A DNA stretch of 64,000 bases from Lineus longissimus. Taxonomy: Eukaryota > Nemertea > Pilidiophora > Heteronemertea > Lineidae. Below are positions 1 through 11,498 of the stretch, piece by piece; within the stretch, counting starts at the first letter, position 1, and each line of letters opens with the position of its first letter. The notes beneath the pieces were generated by a model. The model saw nothing but the letters and a program-made list of their open reading frames with translations. It did no database searches and was not told the origin of the DNA. Location of the stretch: assembly GCF_910592395.1 (NCBI RefSeq), contig NC_088323.1, positions 16,045,501 through 16,109,500 on the forward strand. The letters are read 5' to 3'. The translations under genes and the position numbers were made by a program.

Positions 1-190
1 CCAAATTCACCCCTCTAACCCGACCAAAGGGCCTAATTGCCGTAATCGGTCGCGACCCTGTCTCCAATTAATCAAAGTCCCTTTTTTTTTTCTGCTCAAA
101 ATGAAGAAACATCATCAGCCCCAAAAAAATTTTGGCTTTGAAATTTATTTCAGAATTATGAACTTATGAAAAACTTCAACTCTGAAGGAT
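1..190 (-). mobile_element. Fam3 pogo-like MITE, truncated by window edge
   Basis: This stretch matches, in reverse orientation, the interior of the Fam3 element at 12811-13223 (segment 13050-13120, sharing GGTCGCGACCGATTACGGCA). It also matches the copy at 38150-38505 (the segment with GATGATGTTTCTTCATTTTG). The two blocks, found separately in those copies, sit next to each other here, so this copy shows that both belong to one longer element. The left end continues outside the window. No open frame is present. It is non-autonomous and makes no transposase here. Confidence 0.8.
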
Positions 191-1438
191 GAACATTTTT
201 TTAATCCAAATATTTTTTATACTTGGTTTTTTCTATGCTCAAAATCCACTGTAAAACAATACCATTAGTGCAGTCATGCACGCAAATTACGCTGAACTTG
301 GTATTTGCATGATCATATTAGTCGACGCAACGGCATTGCTGAAATATATAATCTGATCGCATTCATACATGCAAATTGGAGATTCAAATCAAATTTTATA
401 ATTTTGAACTTGCGGACTTCCATGTCGCGTATCATTTCAATTGGGTATAATCAATGATAATTAGTGTGAAATTGGACCGATTTGACGTCTTAAATATCGG
501 CTTTATGAAGCGGGATATCAGAACTTAACCGAAGTAGTCTATTATCCTGTCAAATATACCAGAAAACCAACACGTTAAGTATAATCATACATATTACATC
601 AGACACATCACGATGCGAATTATGGAAATAAATATCGGCCCATAACATCGTGGATTATAGGCAAGGTGAAACTTTCAGAATGTTTATCTTCTTAACCTTT
701 AGAATAGATATCTAGTCAAGTACAATAAATCTAATTTAGAAGGAAACCGGACACAGCTTTGGAACTTACCTGTGCCCCCTAGCGTCAGCCCTCGGACCTA
801 TCTGTGCCACCTGGCAAGTATCCTGGTAACCTGTGTCTCACATCTGCAAATACAATAATGAACGGGAATCATGAGAGGGACAGGTACGTCGTAAGCCAGG
901 TTGTTTTTTCATAGGATCTTCGCCAGATATGATATTTTCTCTCGACCACCTATCCATCGGCTCACCGCCCGAGCATCTGCAACCTTAAAGTGAAACACTA
1001 ATGATTGTTAAAGGGGCAACACCACAAGACAAAAACACACAGTTTCACTCGCTATCTGTCCGTCTTTACCAACGTCAGTCAAGACAACATCACGTGTTTA
1101 CCACTGCCAGTCTCCGTAGCCAAATGTCCCTTGATAGATCGAGAGGATTGAACATGGAGGTATACCAGCGGGGATACAGAACATAAAGTTGAATGATACC
1201 ATTCCTGAATCAAATCACATAGAGAAATGGATGCTTCAGTGAACCAGCTTCACGAAGTGAATCCTATGTCTGAGAAGATTCTGTTAGAACGGAGCGTTGA
1301 TTAATTACTAGATGTATCAGATATATATTGTAAATAATAAATGGCTTTGTGACTACTGATCGGAGGACATCTCTTAGAATGACAACATTTATTGGAGCAA
1401 GAAGCGTGATGTATGTTTCATATCTCGGGTGATGTAAC
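191..1438. other. No gene seen; AT-rich unique sequence
   Basis: No open frame over about 60 codons, no RNA gene and no clear repeat is visible. I see nothing to annotate. Confidence 0.5.
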
Positions 1439-1631
1439 GTAAAGTGGGGGTAATTGTAGCCCCTTTTTCACCTTTTACTTCGGTTACGGAATATATTTCC
1501 CGGCAGATTCACTAAAAACCGGCCTTGTAGTGACTCCTTGTAATTTGTGTAAAACATTGTCCTTGAGAGAATATACCAGACTTCTGGTTAGGGGCTACAA
1601 TTAGATCGGGGCTACAATTACCCCATTTTAC
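1439..1631. mobile_element. Small TIR element (MITE), 193 bp
   Basis: The left end reads GTAAAGTGGGGGTAATTGTA and continues GCCCC. The right end is its near-perfect reverse complement (GGGGCTACAATTACCCCATT, then TTAC). This gives a terminal inverted repeat of about 25 bp with two differences, one of them an indel. The right terminal motif GGGGCTACAATTA is duplicated just inside the end (about 1592-1620). There is no coding capacity. I found no second copy in the window and could not define a target-site duplication. Confidence 0.75.
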
Positions 1632-2826
1632 CTCATACTTATTGTTACAAAGTTTAGTAAGGTCATATAGAATACTAGAATGCATGTGTAACAGGTCCAG
1701 CGAATGCATGGTACCCTAGTTGACATGAAACAAATAAATATGGAACCAACAATGTAAATTCATGATAAACACACACGGTGACCATCATAGCAACCCTTCT
1801 CGAAATACAACAATCACCGCTGATTGATCACATTAAAATTTGATGATGATCATTCGTGATGATTGCATACCCATCACAGGTCATGCGTTAATGTCATTGT
1901 CTTCTTAGATATGCCGACACCTTTCCGTGAACTTGTTATCCAGTTCCTGCACGTCATCTCGCGAGTAGGTGTTTAAAATATTTACGACGAATGTATAACT
2001 ACAATAGGACTTCGTGACATCTTTGATATATGACGATATGGCGGTTTTTTACCTCTTCTTAAGGGGTATGGCGATTTAGCGAAGTCTGCAGAAACCGGGT
2101 AGAAACAGTCTAAACCAGTAGGGGGCATTGATAAAAAGTCTAATATTCGAATTAGAATACGACTTCATTCTTCCCCTTTAGCACACTTCAAGTCTTCAAC
2201 ACTTTTAGAAGTAAAGATGGCTCATCAATGCGAAAGCGTTCTTGCGCACAAGCTGAGAATCTCACCGCAACGGAGTCTCAAAGGCGAGTCGGAATTGGGG
2301 CCGTAGAGTTTAACTTAACCTTACTATTCATTTTTCGGGAGGGGGGGGTATTGGGGTACATATGTACGAAGTAGGTCCGCAACTTTAAATCTTTTATTTC
2401 TAGATGTACATGATCTTGTCAGCTTGTTTCGTGCACATATCAAAACAATTTCGCACGTATCATTTTATGATTCAACGAATGAGCTTGATGTGCCAGAGGT
2501 GGAATAAAATGATAGATGAGAGGCGATGTGTATATCCCCCGTGAACGACAGACGTTAATGTGATGAGACAGCCGCACGGGAAGTGACAGTGTCGACGAGG
2601 GTGTTAACATGATGGGTCGAACACCTTTCAGAAACTTAGCGATGAATAATATCTAGACGTGACTATGAGAACCAACTTGGGACTGATAACACCAAAAGTA
2701 CACTTTGGCGGGTTGAGCCATCGAATTTTACAACCCCCCCCCCCCCACACGCACACTAAAACACACTTAACTGCAAGTAGTTGTACAAAGTTTCAACGGA
2801 AGTCGCACATGAGGTGATAGTGTTTG
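1632..2826. other. No gene seen; contains a 13-C run
   Basis: Unique-looking sequence. A homopolymer of 13 C lies at 2734-2746 and a G-rich run near 2337-2348. No gene, RNA or repeat family is recognised. Confidence 0.5.
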
Positions 2827-2888
2827 ACATTGCGCTAGTTTCTCATATCTCGCAGCTAAAGGAATTCCGGCCTAGCCACGGTCTATTG
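2827..2888 (-). mobile_element. Fam1 fragment (copy 1)
   Basis: Only the end carrying the terminal repeat (CATTGCGC..), the CTCGCAG block and one arm of the core (GAATTCCGGCCTAGCC, then ACGGTCTATTG) remains. The rest of the element is missing. The orientation is opposite to the reference Fam1 copy at 26836-27062. Confidence 0.75.
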
Positions 2889-2954
2889 GCTTCAAAGCTG
2901 ACATACACGCATAATACCCCTAACAGTCAAGTTAGAAAACACAAACGCCCGACC

Positions 2955-3510
2955 GCCAAACGACTAACTGCACTTGAAACAGGATAGACACCCAGCGACT
3001 GGTCACACTATTCATTGACGAGACAGGTCACAGAGACGCTCTCGTGAAAATAACAAATAAAATGTTTTCCTCGAGCGGGTTCGAACTCGGGACCCTCGAC
3101 ACTTGATTCTTGCCGTCTTATCCATTAAGCCATGCAACCGATGTTGTGAGTGAATACATTTTTCAGTTGATTTTTCTTTTCACGTACAAGCTTGACAGAA
3201 TGCGTCTTTTGTGCCATCTGTACCATTTTCAGTTTTAAAGTGGCCTTTAAAATTTGCTCTTTTACAATATTGGCAAAGTGAATTCATAAGATACATAATC
3301 AGGAGATGAACATGACACCCTCTGATGATTATAGGAGCAAACAGCTATTTTTCGAGTTTTAAAGATGCCAAAAATGTCCCGCTTTGCTAGTATTAAAACC
3401 ATGCGTGTATTGTGGAACAGTCTGTTGAAGTGGCATTCGATTTCAAACAGGCCAATTATATCAATACAAGGCTCACCATGCAGTCGGGGCCAACACAAAA
3501 AAACGTGATT
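2955..3510 (-). repeat. Rep-C copy 1, with tRNA-Arg-like segment
   Basis: This roughly 550-bp block is repeated in the same orientation at 62725-63300 with high similarity over its whole length. It contains, on the minus strand, a tRNA-like stretch (about 3070-3135) with a pol III A box (TGGCTTAATGGATAAG) and a B box (GAGTTCGAACC), resembling animal tRNA-Arg. The segment does not fold into a convincing full cloverleaf, so it is more likely a tRNA-derived SINE head than a working tRNA gene. The roughly 370 bp to its right, including GTGAATTCATAAGATACATA, is also shared. The repeat is therefore larger than the tRNA-derived part: either a composite SINE or an element carrying one. Confidence 0.85.
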
Positions 3511-6002
3511 GTTCCTCTGTCACGCTTCATCCTGATTGCTTATATCATATAAAAACATGATTGTGTAGATTACCAATTATCAAACTAGTCCTTTAAAACA
3601 ACACGAAATGATTTCCCGCCAACTTCCAAGAAATTCCGCAGCAGAAAGTCGATGACCAGTCGTCTCGCGCGGTTTGCTCAGCACTGTTGACATATCGGGT
3701 TGGTCCGAATAAAAATTGATACAATTTCGCCTTTCATTATAGCATGCATTCATGACTATACTCAGGGGGGTTTAGATCAACACAAATATATCACCCCGAA
3801 CCAAAATGAGGTTTTTCAATAACAGCATAGCCGTCCCCCCGGACTGATTTTAGCTGAGCTTGCTTGACCATTGGTCAGGATTATTTCGTAAAGGAATATT
3901 ACTTTGATAATGTGATAGGATGCGAAATCAATCGCAAGAAATCATTGTGTTGCATTGGTTTGTTATTCGTCGATCAAAGCAAGGACTTGATTGGCTAGTT
4001 TCACAGTTAGAATTCTTCTAAATCTCTACTAGCAACGATCATGTGGCGGAGGTGGTTCACCTGTAACTGATCGTGCGGATGGAGATTGCAAGCGTGGCTA
4101 TCTGATGGAAGTTTTGTTACATAAAAACTCAAAGATATGTTGCTTTTATGATTAGAGATGGTTGAAGTTCAAAAACTTTCATCGAAATATCCATTTTATT
4201 AGTTTATGTTTTGGCTGAAGACGAAAAGTCTGACCGAAATCCGGCTGCAGGTTCCAGAATCCAGGTGGGGGTTGTGCGCAGTGTTAACACCCCTGCCACG
4301 TGAAAAATCAAAGGAATACAGATCAACAATGCATTGAGTGTTTTGGTCACTCTTCCTCTCTGATATTTTTACTACGACGTTTCTGAAAGTATTTCCAATC
4401 CTCAAGAATGCTTTTCAAATAATACAAAAACGCAAAGAAGAACACGAGGTTAGGAGGGACATGGATGAACTGGACCCATGGAGATGAGGAAGAGAAACGC
4501 TCCGGACTGATGGAAGTGGAGAAGTCTTGTTGGCGACCGATGCTCCACATGGAGTAACCGAATTTAAGTCAAGTGAGTCTGGGATAAACATTCAAGAGAA
4601 GAAACTTATCAGGAAAAAACTAATTTGATAACGCTCTCGTTCTGCAGCCATGGCCAACGCACTCGATTGGCGCTAAGACAGAAAAACCTCTGACACAAAT
4701 TGGTTGCAATTGCTGCGGTATTTTTTCCTAATGAAGTTAGCCAGCCAATCAGCAGATTATCGTCACGACGTTTGTCACTTTGCGCCTTAATCGGGCGGCG
4801 TTCGCACTCGAGCACGATTAGGAGAGTTAGCACTTTGGAAGAAGTAACACAATGCATGAGAGCATAAGGATATCGAAGGGCTGGTTCCACGAGGGAGATT
4901 CCTGCTGCGGGTAACGCCTAAAGCGATGCCCTGATAACTGAATATATTCCTAACAGACACAAGCAGCACAGCTATAAGCTCGAGTTGACAAGAAAACAAA
5001 TCAAGTTGCGTAATTCCAGATTGCCCTGAGTAAAAGTCCACATACACTTATTTACTTACTCTAAGAGGATTGACACAAACCGATTCAATTTCTCTCTAGT
5101 TCAAGGTGATGCGCGAGGCGGCACGCATCTCATGAAATCCGAATGACAACTGTTTAAACCCTTCCCATCTTCTCAACTTGTTCAAACATCTCCCTCTAAC
5201 GCAACTTCAACATCAGAATCATCGTCATGAACTAGCTAAATAGCAACCTTGCAGGAATGTTTCAACAATGATATTTTGCTTTTTCATATCAGAAAAGTTG
5301 CCTTGTTTCAATATTTTATATTCCCAAAGAGAACAAATACGACCTAATAACTTCACAACATTCCCAAAGGACACGGCCTTCGCAGCCTTAGCCCAAAGCT
5401 GACAGGCGAATACAAACTTGTATAATTCTTTTGCCTAGAGAAAGAGCACACAGTTTTGTTGACATAGTTCTGCGGGATTGACACGATCCGTTTTGATTTC
5501 TTCACATTTTAAGGCTATAGGCACGCATGCCGGGAATACGAAACCTTTCGCTTACCCGGTTTGCAAACAAAATATTCGACAAAGAAGCTGTCACGCGCTT
5601 TTGATACAAATAACAGAAACTTCTCGCTTTCTTGGCGAACAAAGCAGCCCGAAGGATGCTGTCAATAGTACGAGCGATACAACCAGCCTACCATTCAATT
5701 CTTGACAACTTGATTTGATGCGTAAACAGTTTGTATGCTCCGCGACATGGTTCGTTGGCGATCTTCGACAGGTGCCAATGTGATTTCCGCAATCGTATCT
5801 CATCGACCTGTCTTAACTTACAATCAGGTCTTTTCGTTTTTCGCGAAAAAAAAGAAAATTTAAAGAGATATATCCGAAAAGCTCGTATTCGCAAAATCTG
5901 GGAAACAAAAACACTAGAAAATTGTCAGTTAAAAGTAACTTAACCATCTAAGATCAACGGCAGCTACTAAAGGTCGTTGTATCGTTTTTGATGGCCCATA
6001 AT
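3511..6002. other. No gene seen; unique sequence
   Basis: Several short open frames (70-93 codons) occur on both strands between 4200 and 5950, overlapping one another. None has a recognisable domain, signal peptide or clear codon bias, so I do not call genes. No repeat family recurs here. Confidence 0.45.
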
Positions 6003-6312
6003 TATTTCGTTTGTTTGCCCTGCTGTATTAGGCCTATTGACCCCAATAAAAGCTCTTTCTTGGGGTATTAGATGTTATCAAGATTGCTGATGGCCCTCTG
6101 ATAAGACAGTAGAACAATGGGAATTTAGGCCTTGGTGCGAGCGGGTTTTGTTTGGAGACAATAGACCGTGTATTGGGCTCGGCCTGAATTCTTTTAGCTT
6201 CGATGCGATTTAAGGCCTAGGTGGGAGCGGGTTTTGTTTAGAGACAATAGACCGTGCATTAGGCTAGGCCTGAATTCTTCTGTCTACGAGGTAAGGGCAG
6301 AATAACGCAATG
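6003..6312 (+). mobile_element. Fam1 copy 2, two core modules
   Basis: Complete copy. The left terminal repeat is at 6003-6020, followed by the hairpin (TTGACCCC..GGGGTATTAG) and two core modules whose GCGAGCGGG/GGGAGCGGG motifs lie 86 bp apart (6137 and 6223). The right terminal repeat GGGCAGAATAACGCAAT ends near 6311. The junction between modules reads CGATGCGATTTAAGGCC, joining the tail of one core to the start of the next without a terminal repeat between them. Confidence 0.9.
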
Positions 6313-6475
6313 CATGTTTCAGTATTTCGATAAACAATAGGCACAAGACAATAGAGACCCGGACTTTTCAAGAGGGGGTAACACTGAAATAGGTTCCATT
6401 CTGTCCTTCAATGTACCAAAACACTCAAAAACGGAAACACTCTAAAACGGAAACACTCTAAAACGTTTCACTTGC
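6313..6475 (-). mobile_element. Fam2b element, diverged, abutting Fam1
   Basis: In reverse orientation this matches the Fam2b element at 57470-57649. It shares CATGTTTCAGT, AAACAATAGGCA, GACTTTTCA followed by a G run, and repeated AAACACTCAAAAACGGAAAC units (three tandem versions of an 18-bp unit at 6417-6465). The CCGGTGTA terminus expected on the left is missing, and the element starts exactly where Fam1 copy 2 ends. Confidence 0.65.
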
Positions 6476-7680
6476 CACTTCTAAATTAGGGATTACAAAA
6501 CAGGCAAAGAAATAACCTATCAGGACATTTTCAAATATGTTCAGAACAGACGCTGATCACGAACAACCCAATTCTTCCCCATTTGACAGTTGTACAGAGA
6601 AATGAAATTGAATAATGCCCTATCTTTTTTATATTTTTCCTTCTAAACCAGAAATAAACATCTTAGCCAGTGAAATCGACAATGGACGTAAAAAAATTAT
6701 TCGTTACAAATTGACTGTTCGAAAGTAATGACGGATAACGGCAGGTTAAAAAAAACTTCATAAATGGCCCACAAACTCTGCTATCGGTTTAACTTGAAGT
6801 TAACAATATCTGAAGACATTACAGAAAAACATTAACCTCGTTCCATGATCTATGTTTTCTATGTTGCTCCTGGTACCAGATTAGATTTGGTGAGAGTTAA
6901 GTTTCACGATTGGTAATCAATCATATTTGTTCGAGTGAGTCCATGTCATGAATTGGGAAATTTAATCGGTCAAATTCTTCTCGGCTACAAACCAGGCATA
7001 CACGACATCGTAGACCGCATTCAGGGAACACAATGATGTCGAAAAAAATGTAATCAAGGCTCGTTGATTATAACGGTGTCCTTGGCAAAGCGACATGACG
7101 GAAATTAAACGTGCGCGTGCGCAGTGTAGGGATGCAAGACAGTCAAAGATGGCTGTCAATTCTGAGGAACGTTTCTTTGTTTTGGAATTCTATACCTTCA
7201 CAAAACTAGTTTCAATCTAAGTTTATCGGTATTCATTGCGCGCATGTGTACAATGTCATGCGAATACCACTTTGTACTTTTGAGTAAAGCTAGGATGAAA
7301 TAAAATGTGCCTTTATCCGAGAAAAATGTAATTTGCGGTAATGGTCTGGTTAACTTGATAAAAGACTGACTTTTATTATGAAAGGAAAGTTGTTCAGTGT
7401 GGTCCAGAAAAAGGTCAAAGTGTTTCACTGGCAATCAACTAATGTGCTTCGACCTTTAAGTGATGACATAAGTAAACGTGTCCTGGTTCCAGTTCAAGTT
7501 AAAATGACTGTGTATTTGTGTTAATCTTATAAAGTTACCTGCACAGAATGTACTGTCTACTCAAGTGAACTTAGAGAGTGACTGATATCTCTATTTCGGT
7601 TTCATTTCAAAGGGTCCTGACGAAATTAAATGTATACATGAATGCACTGTACAGTGTCGTAAAACGAATGCATTCAAATG
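6476..7680. other. No gene seen; unique sequence
   Basis: AT-rich sequence with short overlapping open frames only. No repeat or RNA recognised. Confidence 0.5.
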
Positions 7681-7851
7681 GAACTTCCCTAGTGGACACC
7701 TATTCCTCTGTTGGCAGGCATCGTTTCTATTAAGGACATGGCCATCCTACTAAATTTGGCATTTTTCATTTAATTTGACCTCTGTAATCAAGACACTTCT
7801 CTATCAAAGACAGCACTTGTGAATCTAAATGTTGTCTTTAGTAGAGAGGTC
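7681..7851. mobile_element. Fam4 element, diverged copy
   Basis: It begins GAACTTCCCTAGTGGACACC and ends with GTCTTTAGTAGAGAGGTC. Both the ends and internal blocks (TTTGACCTC, AATCAAGACAC, TCTCTAT) match the better-preserved copy at 49105-49277. The two ends are rough inverted repeats of each other. No coding capacity. Non-autonomous TIR element of unknown superfamily. Confidence 0.6.
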
Positions 7852-8396
7852 ATGCTGTTTTTTTCTCAGTCAACCAAAGATGATTTTTTCCGAAGCAGGT
7901 GTCTCGGTCCTTTAGAATGTTTCGTAAATCGAGGACGTGTTTTGAAAATAATTCTAAATGCCATCACACAAAAAGACTCGACACCTTTGTGATATGAAAT
8001 TTCAGAATTGTGCACATTTTCTTTGCTGTCATTATGGATATGAATGATTCAACGAAAATAATGTAAGTGTCGGATCTCAATGTTGAAAGTGCCATGTTTT
8101 TCACTGAATAACCTTGACAAATAAGGTAAAGGTTACTTAAAGGGAGAACTTGGACATGGGACATTAGGTAATAGGTGGTCAGGAGGATTATGTACCTGCT
8201 GGCCACATGTAACATCACACCAATGCAGGCTGCGATCTCTAATTATAATGATTTTATCTGCTGGGGCGAGGCAGTTTTCATGGGCCTGCGAATTTGAATT
8301 AGGCTGGCGGTTACATTCCGTCGAAGTGTTTATCTCACTGTTTCATTATGTTTAATGATCCAGTTTAGAGAAATCACGGTCCTGCTCAAAGCCAAA
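7852..8396. other. No gene seen
   Basis: Short AT-rich stretch without recognised elements. An 84-codon frame (7964-8218, minus) shows no domain. Confidence 0.45.
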
Positions 8397-8447
8397 GCAT
8401 TCATGGGGGTCATAGGCCTTAACTAGCAAGAGTAAATAGCGTAAATC
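8397..8447 (-). mobile_element. Fam1 terminal fragment (copy 3)
   Basis: Only one end of Fam1 remains: half of the terminal hairpin (TTCATGGGGGTCATAGGCC) followed by the terminal-repeat side AGAGTAAATAGCGTAAAT. It aligns with the right end of the minus-strand copy at 19455-19588. Confidence 0.6.
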
Positions 8448-9277
8448 TTAAATAAACAAAAATGTCTTTACACAGAATCTCCTGCAAACTATCAAATTTT
8501 TGCAAGCAAAAAAACTCGACTCGTGAAAATGAACATACTTTATATTAGAAAACTGACATTTTTCGTAAACACAGTTAATTAGCCCAAAAATAGTTAAATT
8601 TTAAATTTTTCGAGAAATCTTTGCAAATCGCGAAAATAAGAAGACGCGAAAATTAAAATGGTCATAGCACTCTCATGAAAATCTGTAATGAGAATACTTC
8701 TGGATAATTGCAAAGCATTCGCACCTTCAATTATACGCCACCTCCGCGGCCCGCGTCACATCCTTTCCGCTGTGTACCTCGGGCGGGTGCAATCAACAAG
8801 ATGTGTTAGGTTTTCTGAACTGTCCTGACGATCCTTTGGTTCATCTTCCCCAGGCTGCTACTGCGCAACTCTATTTTTGCGATGGGGCAATTTGAATAAA
8901 AAGTATATTTCATAGATAGGAGATATTAGGATATAGATAGCTGCCGGTGCAATACTTTTTTTAGGTACGTCATTCATCCTTTTGACACTTTTTGTGTCTG
9001 AAAATGTTCTTAATTGCCTCTGACTGGGAGTAGTGGACGAGGTCTTATTACTCCAGGACTCTCGACTGAGTAATTTGGATGATTTCATCCCGCGGCTTGT
9101 TTTTCTCTTAATGAGCGTTAGCTGAGGAAGATTATACACCTCCGGCAAAATTCTTTGGCGTTTTTTAAAAATACTTCATCTCCTCCAATCTCTATCTTCA
9201 GTGCGGCGAAATAGATGAAAGAGATTCGACATAATGATGTCAAGACCGGTTGAGTCTTGCTTCTGAAAGAATTACGA
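8448..9277. other. No gene seen
   Basis: AT-rich sequence with one 96-codon frame (8858-9148, minus) that has no recognisable domain. No repeats recognised. Confidence 0.45.
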
Positions 9278-9283
9278 TGGGGA

Positions 9284-9582
9284 TATCAGTGGCATAGTGG
9301 TTCCAGTGCATGGATCATAACCAGGAGGTCATGGGTTCGACTCTCCTCCACAGGATCACCGCTGCATTGTCTGTGTGTCTTAGAGCGAGGCACTTAACTC
9401 TACGTGCTTCTCTCCATCGAGAAGTAAATGGGTGGAGATGGCAAATATGGGTGTTAGTCCTGAGCGTTGTATTACTGCAGCTCGAACCCGTGATATTTCC
9501 AGCCAGAGTTGTTCTGGAATGGGTTGGGCTTCATCAGTTCATGAATGGATAATTAAAATAAAGATTTCAGTCGTTAAATGCT
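9284..9582 (+). mobile_element. SINE-A, tRNA-derived, plus-strand copy
   Basis: The tRNA-like head has an A box TGGCATAGTGG (9290-9300), an anticodon-loop-like TCATAA and a B box GGTTCGACTC (9334-9343). It is followed by a central domain with GAGGCACTTAACTCTACGTG, CTTCTCTCCATCGAGAAGTA and AATGGGT. A third block, TTAGTCCTGAGCGTTGTATT followed by ACTGCAGCTCGAACC, is shared with the inverted copy at 29562-29930. The central domain resembles the conserved core of widespread animal SINEs (from general knowledge, not searched). The copy abuts Fam1 copy 4. The tail is AT-rich (AATTAAAATAAAG). The element would be mobilised by a LINE acting in trans. Confidence 0.85.
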
Positions 9583-9801
9583 ATACGTCTATTTACTTTT
9601 GCCGGCCATTCGACCACCATGAAATAGGTTTCTAGGAGGTCGATGTTATTGAAATTCAACCTCGTGACCATTTGATAAGACAGTTGAACAATGGGAATTC
9701 AGGCCTAGGTGCGAACGGGCTTTGTTTGAAGACAATAGGCCGTCTATTGGACTCGACCTGAATTCTTCTCATTGCAAGGAAAGGGGCAAAATAACGTAAT
9801 A
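9583..9801 (+). mobile_element. Fam1 copy 4
   Basis: Near-complete single-module copy, 219 bp. It has left end TATACGTCTATTTACTTTTG, hairpin TCGACCACCATGAAA/TTTCTAGGAGGTCGA, core arms GAATTCAGGCCTAGG and CTCGACCTGAATTC, and right end GGGGCAAAATAACGTAAT. It lies directly next to SINE-A. Confidence 0.9.
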
Positions 9802-10524
9802 TACTGGACTGATTACGAGACCTGGAGGCGGAGATTCATGTTAAGACTTTTACTGTCGGCGCTAAAATATACGCTGCGCCAGCGACAAATAAAACCAACA
9901 AATTAGAATAGAAGTGATGGCGAGATTTCGAAAGCAAAAACAGCGAAAAGTGAATTGCAAAATGTACACATTCCTGACTTGTGTCAAATTGGAATTTTGT
10001 CAATAAATGGAAATTTTACATAAAAATACGCGGATTTCCACAACAGAAGACGAGGTTATCTCAGCAAACTCTCAAGGAAATTGGACGCTTGAGACAAAAT
10101 CAATGGAATCAGTTGCCAGATCACGCGGTTTAATCAAATCCGCGATTTTTTCTAAACAGTTTATTCAAACCCGAAATGAAATTGATTTTTTCTGTTTAAA
10201 CGACATGTGTTGAATTTTAATTGGAAGTTTCATCTATTGAAGCATATTGTATGCTTTTCAAATGAAAGTTGATGTCAACCAACTGATATAAATACAAAAG
10301 CAGAAATTCCATTGGTTGGGTCTCCCGATATGACAAAGCCAGGTGGTGTACCTATTGTCACCAAAATGCATAGTCACCATATTGAAAATGTTATTAAAAA
10401 TCCCTGGCAGTTGGCTCGGGATTTCAACTCGATCGTCTCTCCACCCTCCAATGTTGTTGCATTACCATAGCTCGCTCGTGTTCGATTTCTAAAGCAAGAA
10501 ATAAATGAATATTTCTTAGACAGC
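9802..10524. other. No gene seen; possible degenerate tRNA-like stretch
   Basis: Unique sequence. On the minus strand, 10405-10480 carries weak A-box and B-box-like motifs (GAGCTATGGTAATGC, GAGTTGAAATCCC), too degraded to call. Nothing else recognised. Confidence 0.4.
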
Positions 10525-10762
10525 ATTGCGTTTATTTGCCACAGCGGGTTTAGAAAACTTTATCGACCCCCATGAAAGCTGATTAGTGGAGTCCATGTTA
10601 TCAAGATTTACCCTGAAAAATCTTTGATAAGACAGTTCATGTAAGTAGAACAATGGGATTTTAGGCCTAAGTGGGAGCGGGCTCTGTTTAAAGACAACAG
10701 ACCGTGTATTGGGCTAGGCCTGAATTCGTTTAACTGAGTGGTAAGGGGGTCAATAACGTGAT
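10525..10762 (+). mobile_element. Fam1 copy 5
   Basis: Complete single-module copy, 238 bp, from ATTGCGTTTATTTGCC to GGTCAATAACGTGAT, with hairpin TCGACCCCCATGAAA and core arms GATTTTAGGCCTAAG and CTAGGCCTGAATTC. A short 8-bp insertion (CATGTAAG) lies before the AGAACAATGGGA block. A 155-codon minus-strand open frame (10608-11075) runs through it but has no recognisable protein. Confidence 0.9.
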
Positions 10763-11136
10763 GGCGAAACCCAAACCATTCTTGAATGAGGAAGTCTCTA
10801 ACCCAGACCTTGGAAGTCGACTTATAATCAACTGTATAATCACAGTCCTTGTCTGAAGTGACTGAGGCCATTAAAGCACCACGACGGATGTCTCCCCGGA
10901 TTAAGTGGACATTAATTGCTCTTAGAGGGGATTGGATGGAGTGCCAGGCGAAATTATCCCTTTTCTTACAGCTATTTCTCGACTGTGACCGCAAGCGATG
11001 GCGAGTGTTGAGAGTAGGTTGCAATGGTTTGTATAAGGCTGGTTTCGTGATTGTGTCCCCTGAGCACAAGGGCACACGAAAACAGTCGCAAACGTCGTCT
11101 TTATCTTCTTGCAGAGGTCTTTAGAAACCATCATTC
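10763..11136. other. No gene seen; overlapping open frames
   Basis: Both strands are open for 70-155 codons here, but the frames overlap and encode nothing recognisable. Treated as non-coding. Confidence 0.45.
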
Positions 11137-11347
11137 ATACGTAATCTTGCCCATTTCTTCGCAGTTGAAAGAATTCAGGTCTTGTCCAAAACTCAGTTTA
11201 TCGTCTCTAACAATGCCCGTTGGCACCTTGGCCTATATTCCCTTGGTCCTAATATCTCATCAAGTTCTTATCAAGGAATAATCTGATAACATTGACCTCA
11301 GGAAACACCTTTGATAGGCCTTAAACGCTAGGGCAAATAAACGTACA
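11137..11347 (-). mobile_element. Fam1 copy 6
   Basis: Minus-oriented copy, 211 bp. It has left end CATACGTAATCTTGCCC, block TTCGCAGTTGAAAGAATTCA, diverged core and right end GGGCAAATAAACGTACAT. The core is more mutated than in other copies, with most GCCCGCTCGCAC positions changed, which suggests an older insertion. Confidence 0.8.
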
Positions 11348-11439
11348 TGCAATATGGCCCGTGAAGAAATTATAATTCCGGGCAGTTTTCGCAACCCCCA
11401 ACGATCGACGACGTGCGAAGTTTGGCGGTTTTTCGTGTC

Positions 11440-11498
11440 ACTGCTGTACTGAAAGGTCATGGTATCTCCAGCTGCAGGATAAACATATGTTTTACCGG
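11440..11498 (+). mobile_element. Fam2b end fragment
   Basis: It shares CTGAAAGGTCATGGTATCTC and CAGCTGC, then a terminal TTTTACCGGCC, with the right half of the Fam2b element at 57470-57649. The left half is not recognisable. It lies about 90 bp from Fam1 copy 6. Confidence 0.45.

Noticed and set aside
3070-3135. A functional tRNA-Arg gene on the minus strand
   Set aside because: Both boxes match, but the acceptor stem does not close and the segment is part of a 550-bp repeat present twice.
10608-11124. Open frames of 155 and 91 codons on opposite strands
   Set aside because: The 155-codon frame includes Fam1 copy 5, the frames overlap, and neither shows a domain or recurring protein family.
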